Shown: positions 7,301 to 15,503 of the stretch, piece after piece
Position numbering within the stretch: position 1 is the first letter of the stretch
How the letters are laid out: every line of letters begins with the position of its first letter
NCBI GenBank assembly: GCA_035691285.1
Contig: DASSJI010000111.1
Span: 1 to 64,000, forward strand
Direction: 5' to 3'
Length of the DNA stretch: 64,000 nucleotides
DNA from: DATFEN01 sp035691285
GTDB taxonomy: Bacteria > Acidobacteriota > Vicinamibacteria > Fen-336
The notes under the pieces: model-generated
What the model was told of the DNA's origin: nothing
Seen by the model: only the letters and a program-made list of their open reading frames with translations
Databases searched by the model: none
Program-made: the position numbers and the translations under genes

Positions 7301-9846
7301 AGGGCGGCAAGCTCGAGCGCTACCGGCGCAAGCGCTCGGCCGACCGGACGCCGGAGCCGTTCTCGCCCGCCCCCGAAACGCCTGCCGCCGAGGCGGCCGC
7401 CGCCGGCGCGCCTGCCTGGAAGCGGCCGCGCCTCTTCTGCGTCCAGAAACACCACGCGCGGCGCCTGCACTACGACTTCCGCCTCGAGCTGGGCGGGGTG
7501 CTGCGCTCCTGGGCAGTGCCCCGGGGGCTCACCGCCGATCCCCGGGAGAAGCGCCTGGCGGTGGAGGTCGAGGACCACCCGGTGGAGTACGCCGACTTCG
7601 AGGGCGTCATCCCCGAGGGCAACTACGGCGCGGGGGCGGTCATCGTATGGGACCGCGGCGTCTGGATCCCGAACGAGGATCCCGAGGCGACGCTGCCCCA
7701 GGGCAAGCTGAGCTTCGAGCTGCGCGGCCACAAGCTGCGCGGCGTGTTCCACCTGTTCCGCACCAAGAAGCAGCAGCAGTCGAACCAGAACGAATGGCTG
7801 CTCATCAAGAAGCCAGACGAGTGGGCGGGCGCCGAGGGCGAGCGCGCGCTCACGCCCGAGTCCATCTATTCCGGGCTGACCCTGGAGGAGCTGGAAGCCG
7901 GCACACAGAGGGCGGGACACGTCCGCGAGGAGCTGGAGCGGCTCCAGGCTCCCAGGCGCCCGGTGGCGGCCGACAAGGTCGAGCTGATGCTGGCCGAGCA
8001 GCGGGACGCCCCCTTCACGGCCCCGGGCTGGCTGTTCGAGCTCAAGTACGACGGCTACCGGCTGCTCGCCGAGAAGGACGGCGACGCCGCGCGGCTCCTG
8101 TTCCGGCGCGGCTCGGAGGCCACGGCCGTCTTCCCCGAGATCGCGCGCGCCGTCTCGGGCCTGCCCTTCGCGCGCTTCGTCCTCGACGGTGAGGTGGTCG
8201 TGCTCGACGGCGACGCGCGGCCCCGCTTCCAGCTCCTGCAGCAGCGCGCGCTGCTCCAGCGCTCGGCCGACATCGCGCGTGCCTCCGGGGAGCTGCCGGC
8301 CACGCTCTACGTCTTCGACCTGGTCGGCTTCGAGGACTTCGACCTGCGCCCGCTGCCCCTCGTCGAGCGCAAGCGCCTGCTGCGCGGGATCCTGCCGCGG
8401 CGCGGCCCGCTCCGCTACGCCGATCACGTCGCGGAGCAGGGCGAGGCCTTCTACGGCGAGGTGGCCCGCCTGCGCCTCGAGGGCCTCCTCGCCAAGCGTG
8501 CCGATTCGAGCTACCGGGGCGGGCGCTCTCCCCACTGGCTCAAGGTCCGCGTCGACCGCTCCGACGACTTCGTCGTGGTGGGCATGAGCCCGCCCGAGGG
8601 GTTGCGGACCGGCTTCGGCGCGCTCCACGTCGCGACCCACGTGGACGGCGCGCTCGTGTACGCCGGCCGCGTGGGGAGCGGCTTCGACGAGAAGGAGCTG
8701 CGCGAGTCGGCCGCGCGCCTCCTGGCCTTCCGGCGCGCGACGCCGGCCTGCGCCGGCCCCGTGCCCAAGGGGAGCGAGCAGCTCTGGGTCGAGCCGCGCG
8801 AGGTCGTCGAAGTCCGCTACAAGGAATGGACCGGGGACCACCTCCTGCGCCAGCCCGTGTTCCTGCGCTTCCGCGACGACAAGCGGCCCGAAGAGTGCGT
8901 GCGCGAGGAGCCCGCGAAGGCCGAGGCGACGCCGCCCGCGAGCTCGCCCGCGCCCGAGCGGCGCGTCCCCTTCAGCAACCTCGACAAGGTGTTCTGGCCG
9001 GAGGAGGGCTACACGAAGGGCGACCTCATCGAGTTCTACCGCGCGGTCGCCCCCTGGCTGCTGCCGTTCCTCAAGGACCGCCCGCTCGTCCTCACCCGCT
9101 ACCCCGACGGCATCGGAGGCAAGAACTTCTTCCAGAAAGACGCGCCGGGGTTCGTGCCGGAGTGGATCCGCACCGAGCGCATGTGGAGCGAGAACGCCCA
9201 GCGCGAGATCGACTACTTCGTCTGCGACGACCTCGAGACGCTCCTCTACCTCGCCAACCTCGGCACCATCCCGCTCCACATCTGGTCGAGCCGGGTGCGC
9301 ACGCTCCAGAACCCCGACTGGACCATCCTCGACTTCGACCCGAAGGGCGCGCCCTTCGAGCACGTCGTGCGTCTCGCGCGCGAGGCCAGGGCGCTGTGCG
9401 ACGCGATGGAGCTGCCGTCGTTCCCGAAGACGAGCGGGGCCACCGGTCTCCACGTCCTGATCCCGCTGGGTCGCCAGCTCACCTACGAGCAGTCCCGGTC
9501 GCTGGCCGAGCTGCTCGCCCGCGTGATCACGGCGCGCCATCCGGACATCGCCACCGTGGCGCGCAACCCGGCCTCGCGCGGCGGCAAGGTCTACGTGGAC
9601 TTCCTCCAGAACGGCCACGGCCGGCTGCTGGTCGCGCCCTACTCGGTGCGGCCCCGGCCCGGAGCGACGGTGTCGACGCCCCTCGCGTGGAGCGAGGTTT
9701 CGAAGGCCCTCGACCCCGCGCGCTTCACGATCCGGACGCTGCCGCCCCGCCTGGAGAAGAAGGGCGACCTGCTCGCGGGCCTGCTCGCGAAGGCCCCGGA
9801 CCTCGGGCGCGCGCTCGCCCGGCTCGCCGCCCTCGTGCCCGAGTGA
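7297..9846 (+). CDS. ligD: ATP-dependent DNA ligase D (phosphoesterase-ligase-polymerase)
   Basis: An 849-residue multi-domain NHEJ enzyme from GTG 7297, inside the upstream stop; earlier in-frame starts lie within the YpdA-like gene. Domain order is 3'-phosphoesterase (about 40-170; KHHARRLHYDFRLE with the catalytic histidines, then IPEGNYGAG), ligase (about 210-520; nucleophile Lys about 250 in ELKYDGYR), and primase-type polymerase (about 555-840; metal-binding Asp679 and Asp681 in ILDFDPKG). This is the PE-Lig-Pol order of Pseudomonas LigD. It trims, fills and seals breaks held by Ku. The partner ku lies divergently just upstream. All three active sites look intact. Confidence 0.97.
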   Translation: MKGGKLERYRRKRSADRTPEPFSPAPETPAAEAAAAGAPAWKRPRLFCVQKHHARRLHYDFRLELGGVLRSWAVPRGLTADPREKRLAVEVEDHPVEYADFEGVIPEGNYGAGAVIVWDRGVWIPNEDPEATLPQGKLSFELRGHKLRGVFHLFRTKKQQQSNQNEWLLIKKPDEWAGAEGERALTPESIYSGLTLEELEAGTQRAGHVREELERLQAPRRPVAADKVELMLAEQRDAPFTAPGWLFELKYDGYRLLAEKDGDAARLLFRRGSEATAVFPEIARAVSGLPFARFVLDGEVVVLDGDARPRFQLLQQRALLQRSADIARASGELPATLYVFDLVGFEDFDLRPLPLVERKRLLRGILPRRGPLRYADHVAEQGEAFYGEVARLRLEGLLAKRADSSYRGGRSPHWLKVRVDRSDDFVVVGMSPPEGLRTGFGALHVATHVDGALVYAGRVGSGFDEKELRESAARLLAFRRATPACAGPVPKGSEQLWVEPREVVEVRYKEWTGDHLLRQPVFLRFRDDKRPEECVREEPAKAEATPPASSPAPERRVPFSNLDKVFWPEEGYTKGDLIEFYRAVAPWLLPFLKDRPLVLTRYPDGIGGKNFFQKDAPGFVPEWIRTERMWSENAQREIDYFVCDDLETLLYLANLGTIPLHIWSSRVRTLQNPDWTILDFDPKGAPFEHVVRLAREARALCDAMELPSFPKTSGATGLHVLIPLGRQLTYEQSRSLAELLARVITARHPDIATVARNPASRGGKVYVDFLQNGHGRLLVAPYSVRPRPGATVSTPLAWSEVSKALDPARFTIRTLPPRLEKKGDLLAGLLAKAPDLGRALARLAALVPE

Positions 9847-9873
9847 GGCGTCCGGCGGCGGGGAGCGACACGC

Positions 9874-10593
9874 TCAACCCCCGCCGCGACCGGCGTCAAC
9901 GGCTTTCTTGAACTCGGCGGCGAGCGCCGGCCCGCGCCCCGCGTCCTCGTGCTTGAAGAAGACGAAGGCCTCGTCCCACGGCTGCGCCAGCACTTGCTCG
10001 GCCCAGCGGGCGAGCTCGGCTGCGCCGTAGTCGGCGCGGCGCAGGCGCAGGTAGCCGAAGGAGCCGGTGGCGACCAGGGGCGGCGTCTCGCCCTCGTCGG
10101 TGTCCGCCAGGCACAGCGCGGCCCCTCGCTCGGCGAGCGCGGCCCTGACCTCGTCGTCCTGCCAGCTCTCGTGCCGGAACTCGAACGCGGCCGGCGTCCC
10201 CTCGGGCAGGAACGTCAGGAACTCGCGCAGGCGCGCCGCGTCCTTGCGGAGGTGCGGCGGCGTCTGGAAGAGGAAGGGGCCGCGCTTTCCCGTGAGCGCC
10301 GCCGCCGCCTCGAGCAGGTACTTCACGTCCTCCGCCGCAGATGCCGCGAGGCGCTTGACGTGGGTGATGCGCTGGGGCGCCTTGAGCACGAACACGAAGC
10401 CGTCGGGCACCTGGTCCCGCCAGGCCTCGAGCAACGCTGCCCTGGGCATGCGGTAGAACGTGTTGTTGATCTCGACGGCGTCGAGACGCGTCGCGTAGTA
10501 CGCGAGGCGCGCGCCCGCCTTCGTGCCCGCGGGATAGAAGGGGCCGGTCCACGCGTCGTAGCTGAAGCCGCTCGTGCCGACGCGCACCCGCAC
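9874..10593 (-). CDS. DUF72 (YecE-like) protein
   Basis: A 239-residue protein with the DUF72 TIM-barrel pattern: VRVGTSGFSYDAWTGPFYP at the start, AVEINNTFYRMP, FVLKAPQRITH, AFEFRHESW near residue 140, and a C-terminal AFVFFKHEDAGRGPALAAEF. The family is widespread and its biochemical role is not established. Start is GTG 10593; a TAGAAT box ends six bases upstream and there is no Shine-Dalgarno. It is convergent with ligD across a 27-base gap, and divergent from the glycosyltransferase gene at 10641. DUF72 genes are sometimes found near DNA-repair genes, but no functional link is shown here. Confidence 0.9.
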   Translation of the reverse strand: MRVRVGTSGFSYDAWTGPFYPAGTKAGARLAYYATRLDAVEINNTFYRMPRAALLEAWRDQVPDGFVFVLKAPQRITHVKRLAASAAEDVKYLLEAAAALTGKRGPFLFQTPPHLRKDAARLREFLTFLPEGTPAAFEFRHESWQDDEVRAALAERGAALCLADTDEGETPPLVATGSFGYLRLRRADYGAAELARWAEQVLAQPWDEAFVFFKHEDAGRGPALAAEFKKAVDAGRGGG

Positions 10594-10598
10594 GCCGC

Positions 10599-10604
10599 AT
10601 TCTA
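10599..10604 (-). promoter_or_regulatory. Candidate -10 box for the DUF72 gene
   Basis: The minus strand reads TAGAAT, five of six matches to the sigma-70 -10 consensus. It ends six bases before the GTG at 10593, so the predicted transcript begins at or next to the start codon. No -35 was identified. Confidence 0.4.
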
Positions 10605-10624
10605 GTGCGGCAGGCGGCGGGGTT

Positions 10625-10630
10625 TATCAT
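10625..10630 (+). promoter_or_regulatory. Candidate -10 box for the GT-B gene at 10641
   Basis: TATCAT sits ten bases before the ATG at 10641 in an otherwise very GC-rich gap. The predicted leader is about four bases, too short for a ribosome-binding site. Confidence 0.4.
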
Positions 10631-10640
10631 CACTCGCCCG

Positions 10641-12566
10641 ATGACGCTTCTGGTGTGCGCCGGCCGGGAGGCCGCCGAGGCCGTCCTGCCCGGTGCGCGG
10701 ATCCTCGCCTGGGACGAGGCCGCCGCGCAGGCCCTGGCGTCGGCCCGCGTCCCTTGCGACACCCTCGCGAGCCTCCTCGGCTCCGAAGCGTGCGCCGAGG
10801 CCTTCGCCGCCGCGATCCCCTGGACGAAGGCGTTCGGCCGGCGCCCGCTGCTCGAGGGCCGCAGTCTCCTCCAGCTCCTCTCGTGGAAGGGCGTCCCGCT
10901 CTTCTACTTCGCCGAGCTCTACCTCCACCACTCGACCGCGTCGCCTGGCTTCGTGCGCGCGATCGAGCTGTTCCACCGCGTGCTCGAGAAGGTGGCGCCC
11001 GCCGAGGTCGAGGCCGCCGGCCTGTCTCCGGAGGAGACCCTGCTCCTGCAGCGCACCTGCACGGCCCGCGGCGTGCTCTTCCACGGGGTCGCGACGGCAC
11101 CAAGCCGCAGGAGCGTGCTGCGCGTCTCCCTCGAGAGCCGCTGGAACAACCTCAAGACGGCCCTCTCGGCCGTGAAGGCGGCCCTCGCGAAGCGCCCGGC
11201 GCTGCCGCCCGCGGACGGCCGCACGACCGTGCTGTTCCTGAGTCATGCCGCGTTCTGGAAGAGCCGGCGTGAGGCCGCAACCGGCGACGAGCAGGAGTAC
11301 GAGCACTACTTCGACACGCTCCTCCCCGCCGTGGCCGCGCAGGCGCGCCTGCGGCCCCTGGTCCTCGCCGTGGGACCGCGCGCCGCCTTCCGACGCCGCG
11401 GGGTGCGGGACCGCACGCTGGAATGGCTGCGGCTCCCTCCCGAGGCGGGCCCCTACGTCCACGTGAATCGGTTCACGTCCTGGCGCGTGTCCTCCGAAGT
11501 GCGTCGCGCCACGCGTCAGGTGCGCACTCTCTGGCGGAGCCTGCGCCGCAGCCCGGCCGCCCACGAGGCGTTCTCCCATCGCGGCGTCGCGTTCCTCGAC
11601 CTGGCCCAGCGCGACCTCGCCGCGACGCTCCTGCTCCAGCTTCCCTGGGCCGTGCGCAGCTACGAGGAGATGAGCGCGGCCCTCGAGGCCACGCGACCGG
11701 GACTCGTCCTGCTCTACGCCGAGTCGAGCGGCTGGGGCCGCGCCGCGGTCGCGGCCTGCCGCGCCCAGGGCGTCCCGACCCTGGCGCTGCAGCACGGGAT
11801 CCTGTACCCGGGCTACTACTCGTACCTGCACGGCAAAGACGAAACGGACTGCCCGCGTCCCGACCGCACCGCCGTCTTCGGCGAGGCCGCGAAGCGCTTC
11901 CTGGTCGAGCAGGGAGGTTATGCGCCGGAGTCGCTGATCGTGACGGGCAGCCCGAAGTTCGACGCGCTGCTGGCCCTGGCCCGTGGTTTCGACCGCGAGG
12001 CGCTGCGGCGCGGGCTGGGCGTCGCCCCTGGCGAGAAGCTCCTGCTGGTGGCCAGCCGCTTCCGGGCCATCCGCGAGACGCACCAGTCGATCGGCAGCGC
12101 GTTCCCGGCGCTGGTCGCGGCGGCCGCCGCCCTTCCCGGCGTGCATCTGCTGGTGAAGCCGCACCCGGCCGAGAGCGGCGACCCCTACGAGCGGGCGATC
12201 CGAGCCGCCGGAGCGACCCGCGCGCGCGTGCTGAGCCCTCGGACGGACCTCCTGGAGCTGCTCGCGGCCATGGACGCCCTGGTCACGGTCGAGTCGCTCT
12301 CGGCGGTCGAAGCCCTCGTGGTGGGCCGACCCGTGCTCGTCCTGAACCTGCCGACGAACCTCGACGAGATGGTCGAGCAGGGCATGGCCCTGGGGGTCGC
12401 CAGGGGCGTCGACCCGACGGACACGCTGCGGCGGCTCCTCTACGACCAGGCCACCGCCCGCAGCCTCGCCGAGGCCCGGGAGCGCTACCTCGGAGACGTG
12501 GCCCACGGCGTCGACGGCCAGGCGACTGCACGCATCCTCGAGCTGGTATCGAAGGGGATCGTCTGA
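10641..12566 (+). CDS. Capsule-type GT-B glycosyltransferase-like protein
   Basis: A 641-residue cytoplasmic protein. I start it at ATG 10641; an ATG at 10605 would place the -10 box inside the gene. The first 350 residues are alpha-helix rich without a clear motif. From about 370 on it has the GT-B pattern of capsule and CDP-glycerol-type polymerases: LALQHGILYPGYYSYLH, SLIVTGSPKFDAL, LLLVASRFR, HLLVKPHPAES and LVTVESLSAVEALVVGRPVLV. These motifs are shared by several glycan polymerases and transferases, so the exact sugar is unknown. Its position directly before the nonulosonic acid genes suggests that it uses a CMP-nonulosonate. A 38-base gap separates it from the next gene. Confidence 0.65.
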   Translation: MTLLVCAGREAAEAVLPGARILAWDEAAAQALASARVPCDTLASLLGSEACAEAFAAAIPWTKAFGRRPLLEGRSLLQLLSWKGVPLFYFAELYLHHSTASPGFVRAIELFHRVLEKVAPAEVEAAGLSPEETLLLQRTCTARGVLFHGVATAPSRRSVLRVSLESRWNNLKTALSAVKAALAKRPALPPADGRTTVLFLSHAAFWKSRREAATGDEQEYEHYFDTLLPAVAAQARLRPLVLAVGPRAAFRRRGVRDRTLEWLRLPPEAGPYVHVNRFTSWRVSSEVRRATRQVRTLWRSLRRSPAAHEAFSHRGVAFLDLAQRDLAATLLLQLPWAVRSYEEMSAALEATRPGLVLLYAESSGWGRAAVAACRAQGVPTLALQHGILYPGYYSYLHGKDETDCPRPDRTAVFGEAAKRFLVEQGGYAPESLIVTGSPKFDALLALARGFDREALRRGLGVAPGEKLLLVASRFRAIRETHQSIGSAFPALVAAAAALPGVHLLVKPHPAESGDPYERAIRAAGATRARVLSPRTDLLELLAAMDALVTVESLSAVEALVVGRPVLVLNLPTNLDEMVEQGMALGVARGVDPTDTLRRLLYDQATARSLAEARERYLGDVAHGVDGQATARILELVSKGIV

Positions 12567-12586
12567 GCCGCCTTTCCCCCGGAGCA

Positions 12587-12595
12587 TGTTAGCTT
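12587..12595 (+). promoter_or_regulatory. Candidate extended -10 for the nonulosonic acid operon
   Basis: The gap reads TGTTAGCTT, a TGn plus TAGCTT, nine bases before the ATG at 12605, giving a predicted leader of about three bases. TAGCTT is a weak -10 (three of six). Confidence 0.3.
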
Positions 12596-12604
12596 TAAGG
12601 GTCC

Positions 12605-13636
12605 ATGCGGCCGGCCAGTTTCACGATCGGGAACCGCCCGATCGGCGAGGGGGCACCCTGCTTCGTCCTCGCCGAAGTGGCCTCCGCACACGAGGGCTCC
12701 GCCGACAAGGCGCTGCGCATGATCGAGGCCGCCTTCAAGATGGGGGCCGACGGGATCAAGTTCCAGCTCTTCAGGAGCGAGCTCCTGGTCGTGCGCCGGC
12801 ATCCCGGGCGCAAGGACTTCGACCAGATCGAGCTGCACGCCAAGGACTGGCGGCGGATCCTGAGGGACGCTCGGGCCTCGGGGCTCGCCGTGCTCGCCGA
12901 GGCGTTCGACCGTCCGTCGCTCGACCTCGCCGCCGAGGGGGGCGCCGACGCGTTCAAGGTCCACACCACCGACATGGAGAACCCGGACTTCATCCGCGCC
13001 GTGGGCGGGCTGGCCAGGCCGGTCCTGTTCGCCACCGGCGGCGTGCCCGAGGAGGCGGTCGCCCAGGCGATGGACCTGGCCGGGGCCGTGCCTGTCGCGT
13101 TGCTCCACGGCTTCCAGACCTTCCCCACCCCGATCGAGGAGGTCCGCTATCGCGAGCTGCTCCAGTGGAAGGAGCGCTACCACGTCCCGGTCGGCTTCCT
13201 CGACCATACCGACGGCGGCAGCGCGTTCGCCCTGGTTGCGCCGGCCCTGGCGGTGGCCTTCGGCGCCGACCTGGTCGAGAAGCACTTCACGCTGGACCGC
13301 AGCGAGAAGGGCTACGACTACCAGTCCTCCCTGAACCCCGAGGACTTCTATCGCATGGTGGAGCTCCTGCGCCAGGCCGAGCGGGCCCGGGGAGACGGCG
13401 TTCCCGGAGAGAGCGAGGGAGCGCGGCGCTACCACCGCATGATGGCCCGCTCGATCGTGGCCGCCGCGCTCATCCCGCGCGGCGCGGTGCTCGAGGCGGA
13501 CATGCTGGCCTTCAAGCGCACCGACACGCGCTTCGAGCCCGGCCTCGCGCCCCGCGAGGCGCACCGCGTGATCGGCCGCCGGGCGGCTCGGCCGATCCAG
13601 GCCGACGAGACGATCCGCGACGAGATGCTGGAATGA
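12605..13636 (+). CDS. NeuB-family nonulosonic acid synthase (first copy)
   Basis: A 343-residue protein of the N-acetylneuraminate synthase family. The TIM-barrel part (1-260) carries CFVLAEVASAHEGSADKA, GADGIKFQLFRSEL, FKVHTTDMENPDF, LLHGFQTFPTP and LVEKHFTLDRSEKGYDYQSSLNPEDF. The SAF-type antifreeze-like domain (about 285-343) has RSIVAAALIPRGAVLEADMLAFKR. NeuB enzymes condense a 6-carbon amino sugar with phosphoenolpyruvate. The usual opening EAGxNHN is replaced by EVASAHEG, and the equivalent of the LHC segment reads LHG, so this copy is divergent and its substrate may differ from that of the second synthase at 14451. It overlaps the next gene by ATGA. Confidence 0.85.
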   Translation: MRPASFTIGNRPIGEGAPCFVLAEVASAHEGSADKALRMIEAAFKMGADGIKFQLFRSELLVVRRHPGRKDFDQIELHAKDWRRILRDARASGLAVLAEAFDRPSLDLAAEGGADAFKVHTTDMENPDFIRAVGGLARPVLFATGGVPEEAVAQAMDLAGAVPVALLHGFQTFPTPIEEVRYRELLQWKERYHVPVGFLDHTDGGSAFALVAPALAVAFGADLVEKHFTLDRSEKGYDYQSSLNPEDFYRMVELLRQAERARGDGVPGESEGARRYHRMMARSIVAAALIPRGAVLEADMLAFKRTDTRFEPGLAPREAHRVIGRRAARPIQADETIRDEMLE

Positions 13637-14454
13637 TCCGGAGCGAGCCCCGCGTGGTGGCGATCGTGTCGGCGCGCATGGCGTCCGTCCGCTTCCCCGG
13701 CAAGGCCCTCGTGCCCCTGGCGGGCCGGCCGCTCATCGAAGTGCTGCTCGAGCGGATCGCGAGCTCGCCGGAGCTGGACAGCGTCGCCCTGGCGACCTCG
13801 ACGAGTCCGGACAACCGGCCGCTCGTGGACATCGCCCGCAAGCTGGGCATCCCCGCCTTCCAGGGCGACGAGGAGGACGTGCTGCGCCGCTACGTGGACT
13901 GCGCGCGCAGCATGAACGCCGACCACGTGGTGCGCGTCACCGGGGACAACCCGCTCACCGACCTCGAGACCCTCGAGAAGCTCGTGACGCTGCACCTGGA
14001 GAGCGGCGCCGACTACACCTACGTCCCGGGCGACGCGCTCTACATGGGCATCCTTTCCGAGGTGGTCGCCCGGACCGCCCTCGAGGCGAGCTGGGACCGG
14101 GGCGAGGCACGCCACCGCTCCGAGCTCGTCACGCTCTACATCAAGGAGCATCCGCAGGAGTTCAAGATCCGGACCGTGGAGCTGCCTGGAGGCCTGCGGC
14201 GCCCGCACTACCGCCTCACCGTCGACGAGAAGGAGGACGTGGAGCTGATGCAGCGGCTCTTCGAGCGGCTCCACCTCCCGGGCAGGATCGTGACGACCCG
14301 CGAGGCCATCGAGCTTCTCGACGAGGAGCCCGAGCTCGCGAAGCTCAACGCGCACCTCGTCCACAAGGCCCACAACGTGCGCTCGGTCGCTCTGGACGCG
14401 GCGATCGCGAGCGGAGAACGGAAGTCCGCGGACGCGCGGAGACGCAGGGGATGA
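13633..14454 (+). CDS. SpsF-type cytidylyltransferase family protein
   Basis: A 273-residue protein starting at ATG 13633 inside the upstream stop. VVAIVSARMASVRFPGKALVPLAGRPLIEVLLERI is the nucleotidyltransferase N-terminus with the R-x-x-S-x-R-x-P-G-K loop of CMP-KDO/SpsF proteins. DHVVRVTGDNPLTD holds the metal-binding aspartate, and RPHYRLTVDEKEDVELM is typical of SpsF. The N-terminal 255 residues match the family; the last 15 are charged. Known members activate acidic sugars with CTP or act in spore-coat glycan synthesis. Next to two NeuB-like enzymes it probably makes, or helps make, a CMP-activated nonulosonate. Confidence 0.82.
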   Translation: MIRSEPRVVAIVSARMASVRFPGKALVPLAGRPLIEVLLERIASSPELDSVALATSTSPDNRPLVDIARKLGIPAFQGDEEDVLRRYVDCARSMNADHVVRVTGDNPLTDLETLEKLVTLHLESGADYTYVPGDALYMGILSEVVARTALEASWDRGEARHRSELVTLYIKEHPQEFKIRTVELPGGLRRPHYRLTVDEKEDVELMQRLFERLHLPGRIVTTREAIELLDEEPELAKLNAHLVHKAHNVRSVALDAAIASGERKSADARRRRG

Positions 14455-15503
14455 AGGCCGCCTTCGAGATCGCGGGGCGCCGGGTGGGCCACGGGCAGCC
14501 CTGCTACGTGATCGCCGAGGCCGGGGTCAACCACAACTGCGACGTCCAGCTGGGCTACAAGCTCGTCGAGACCGCGGCGGCCGCCGGCGCCGACGCGATC
14601 AAGTTCCAGAGCTACACGGCCTCGAAGATCGCGACCCGGGTCGCGCCGCGCTACTGGTTCGAGCCTCAGGATCCCCAGGGCACCCAGTGGGACACCTTCG
14701 CGAAGCTCGACAAGCTCAGCGACCGGGACTTCAAGGCGCTGCTCGGCCACGCGCGGCAGGTGGGCATCACGGCCTTCTCCACGCCCTTCGACGACGAAGC
14801 CGTGGACTTCCTGAAGGCTCTCGACGTGCCGGCCTTCAAGATCGCCTCGGCCGACCTCACCTGCCATCCGCTCCTCGACAGGGCGGCCCGCGTCGGCAAG
14901 CCGATGATCCTCTCGACGGGCACGGCGACGCTGGCCGAGGTGGAGGAGGCCCTCGAGGTCTGCCGCCGCGCCGGCAACGAGGAGGTCGTGCTGCTCCACT
15001 GCACGCTCAAGTACCCGTGTCCGCCCGAGGGCATCAACCTCCGCATGATGGAGCACCTGATGCGCGCCTTCCCCGAGGTGCCGGTGGGCCTCTCGGACCA
15101 TTCCCTCGGGATCAGCGTGCCCCAGGCCGCGGTCGCGCTGGGCGCGTGCGTGATCGAGAAGCACTACACCATCGACAAGACCCTGCCCGGCTCGCCGGAC
15201 CATCACCTCTCGGTGGACCCGCCCGAGATGAAGGCCATGCTCGCGGGCATCCGCACCGTGGAGAAGGCCCTCGGCAAGGCCCGCAAGGACGTCGAGCCGC
15301 TGGAGCGCGACGCCTGGCAGTACGCCCGGCGCAGCGTGACGTCGGCGATCGCGATTCCGAGGGGAGCCGCGATCACCCGCGCCATGCTGACGTACAAGCG
15401 CCCCGGGACCGGGATCAGCCCGCGCCACCTCGACATGGTCGTGGGCCGCATCGCCAGGGTCGACATTCCCGAGGACACCACGATCACCTGGGAGATGGTG
15501 TGA
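14451..15503 (+). CDS. NeuB-family nonulosonic acid synthase (second copy)
   Basis: A 350-residue canonical NeuB-type enzyme. CYVIAEAGVNHNCDVQLGYKLV is the conserved opening, DAIKFQSYTASKI binds substrate, and AFSTPFDDEAVDFL, FKIASADL, ILSTGTATLAEVEEAL, LLHCTLKYPCP and GLSDHSLGI follow in family order. CVIEKHYTIDKTLPGSPDHHLSVDP completes the barrel. A SAF domain (about 285-350) ends the protein. It should condense PEP with a 2-acetamido sugar to give a sialic, legionaminic or pseudaminic acid. The PseG-like domain encoded next points to a UDP-diacetamido-trideoxyhexose route, but which isomer is not readable. ATGA and GTGA overlaps join it to both neighbours. Confidence 0.93.
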   Translation: MKAAFEIAGRRVGHGQPCYVIAEAGVNHNCDVQLGYKLVETAAAAGADAIKFQSYTASKIATRVAPRYWFEPQDPQGTQWDTFAKLDKLSDRDFKALLGHARQVGITAFSTPFDDEAVDFLKALDVPAFKIASADLTCHPLLDRAARVGKPMILSTGTATLAEVEEALEVCRRAGNEEVVLLHCTLKYPCPPEGINLRMMEHLMRAFPEVPVGLSDHSLGISVPQAAVALGACVIEKHYTIDKTLPGSPDHHLSVDPPEMKAMLAGIRTVEKALGKARKDVEPLERDAWQYARRSVTSAIAIPRGAAITRAMLTYKRPGTGISPRHLDMVVGRIARVDIPEDTTITWEMV

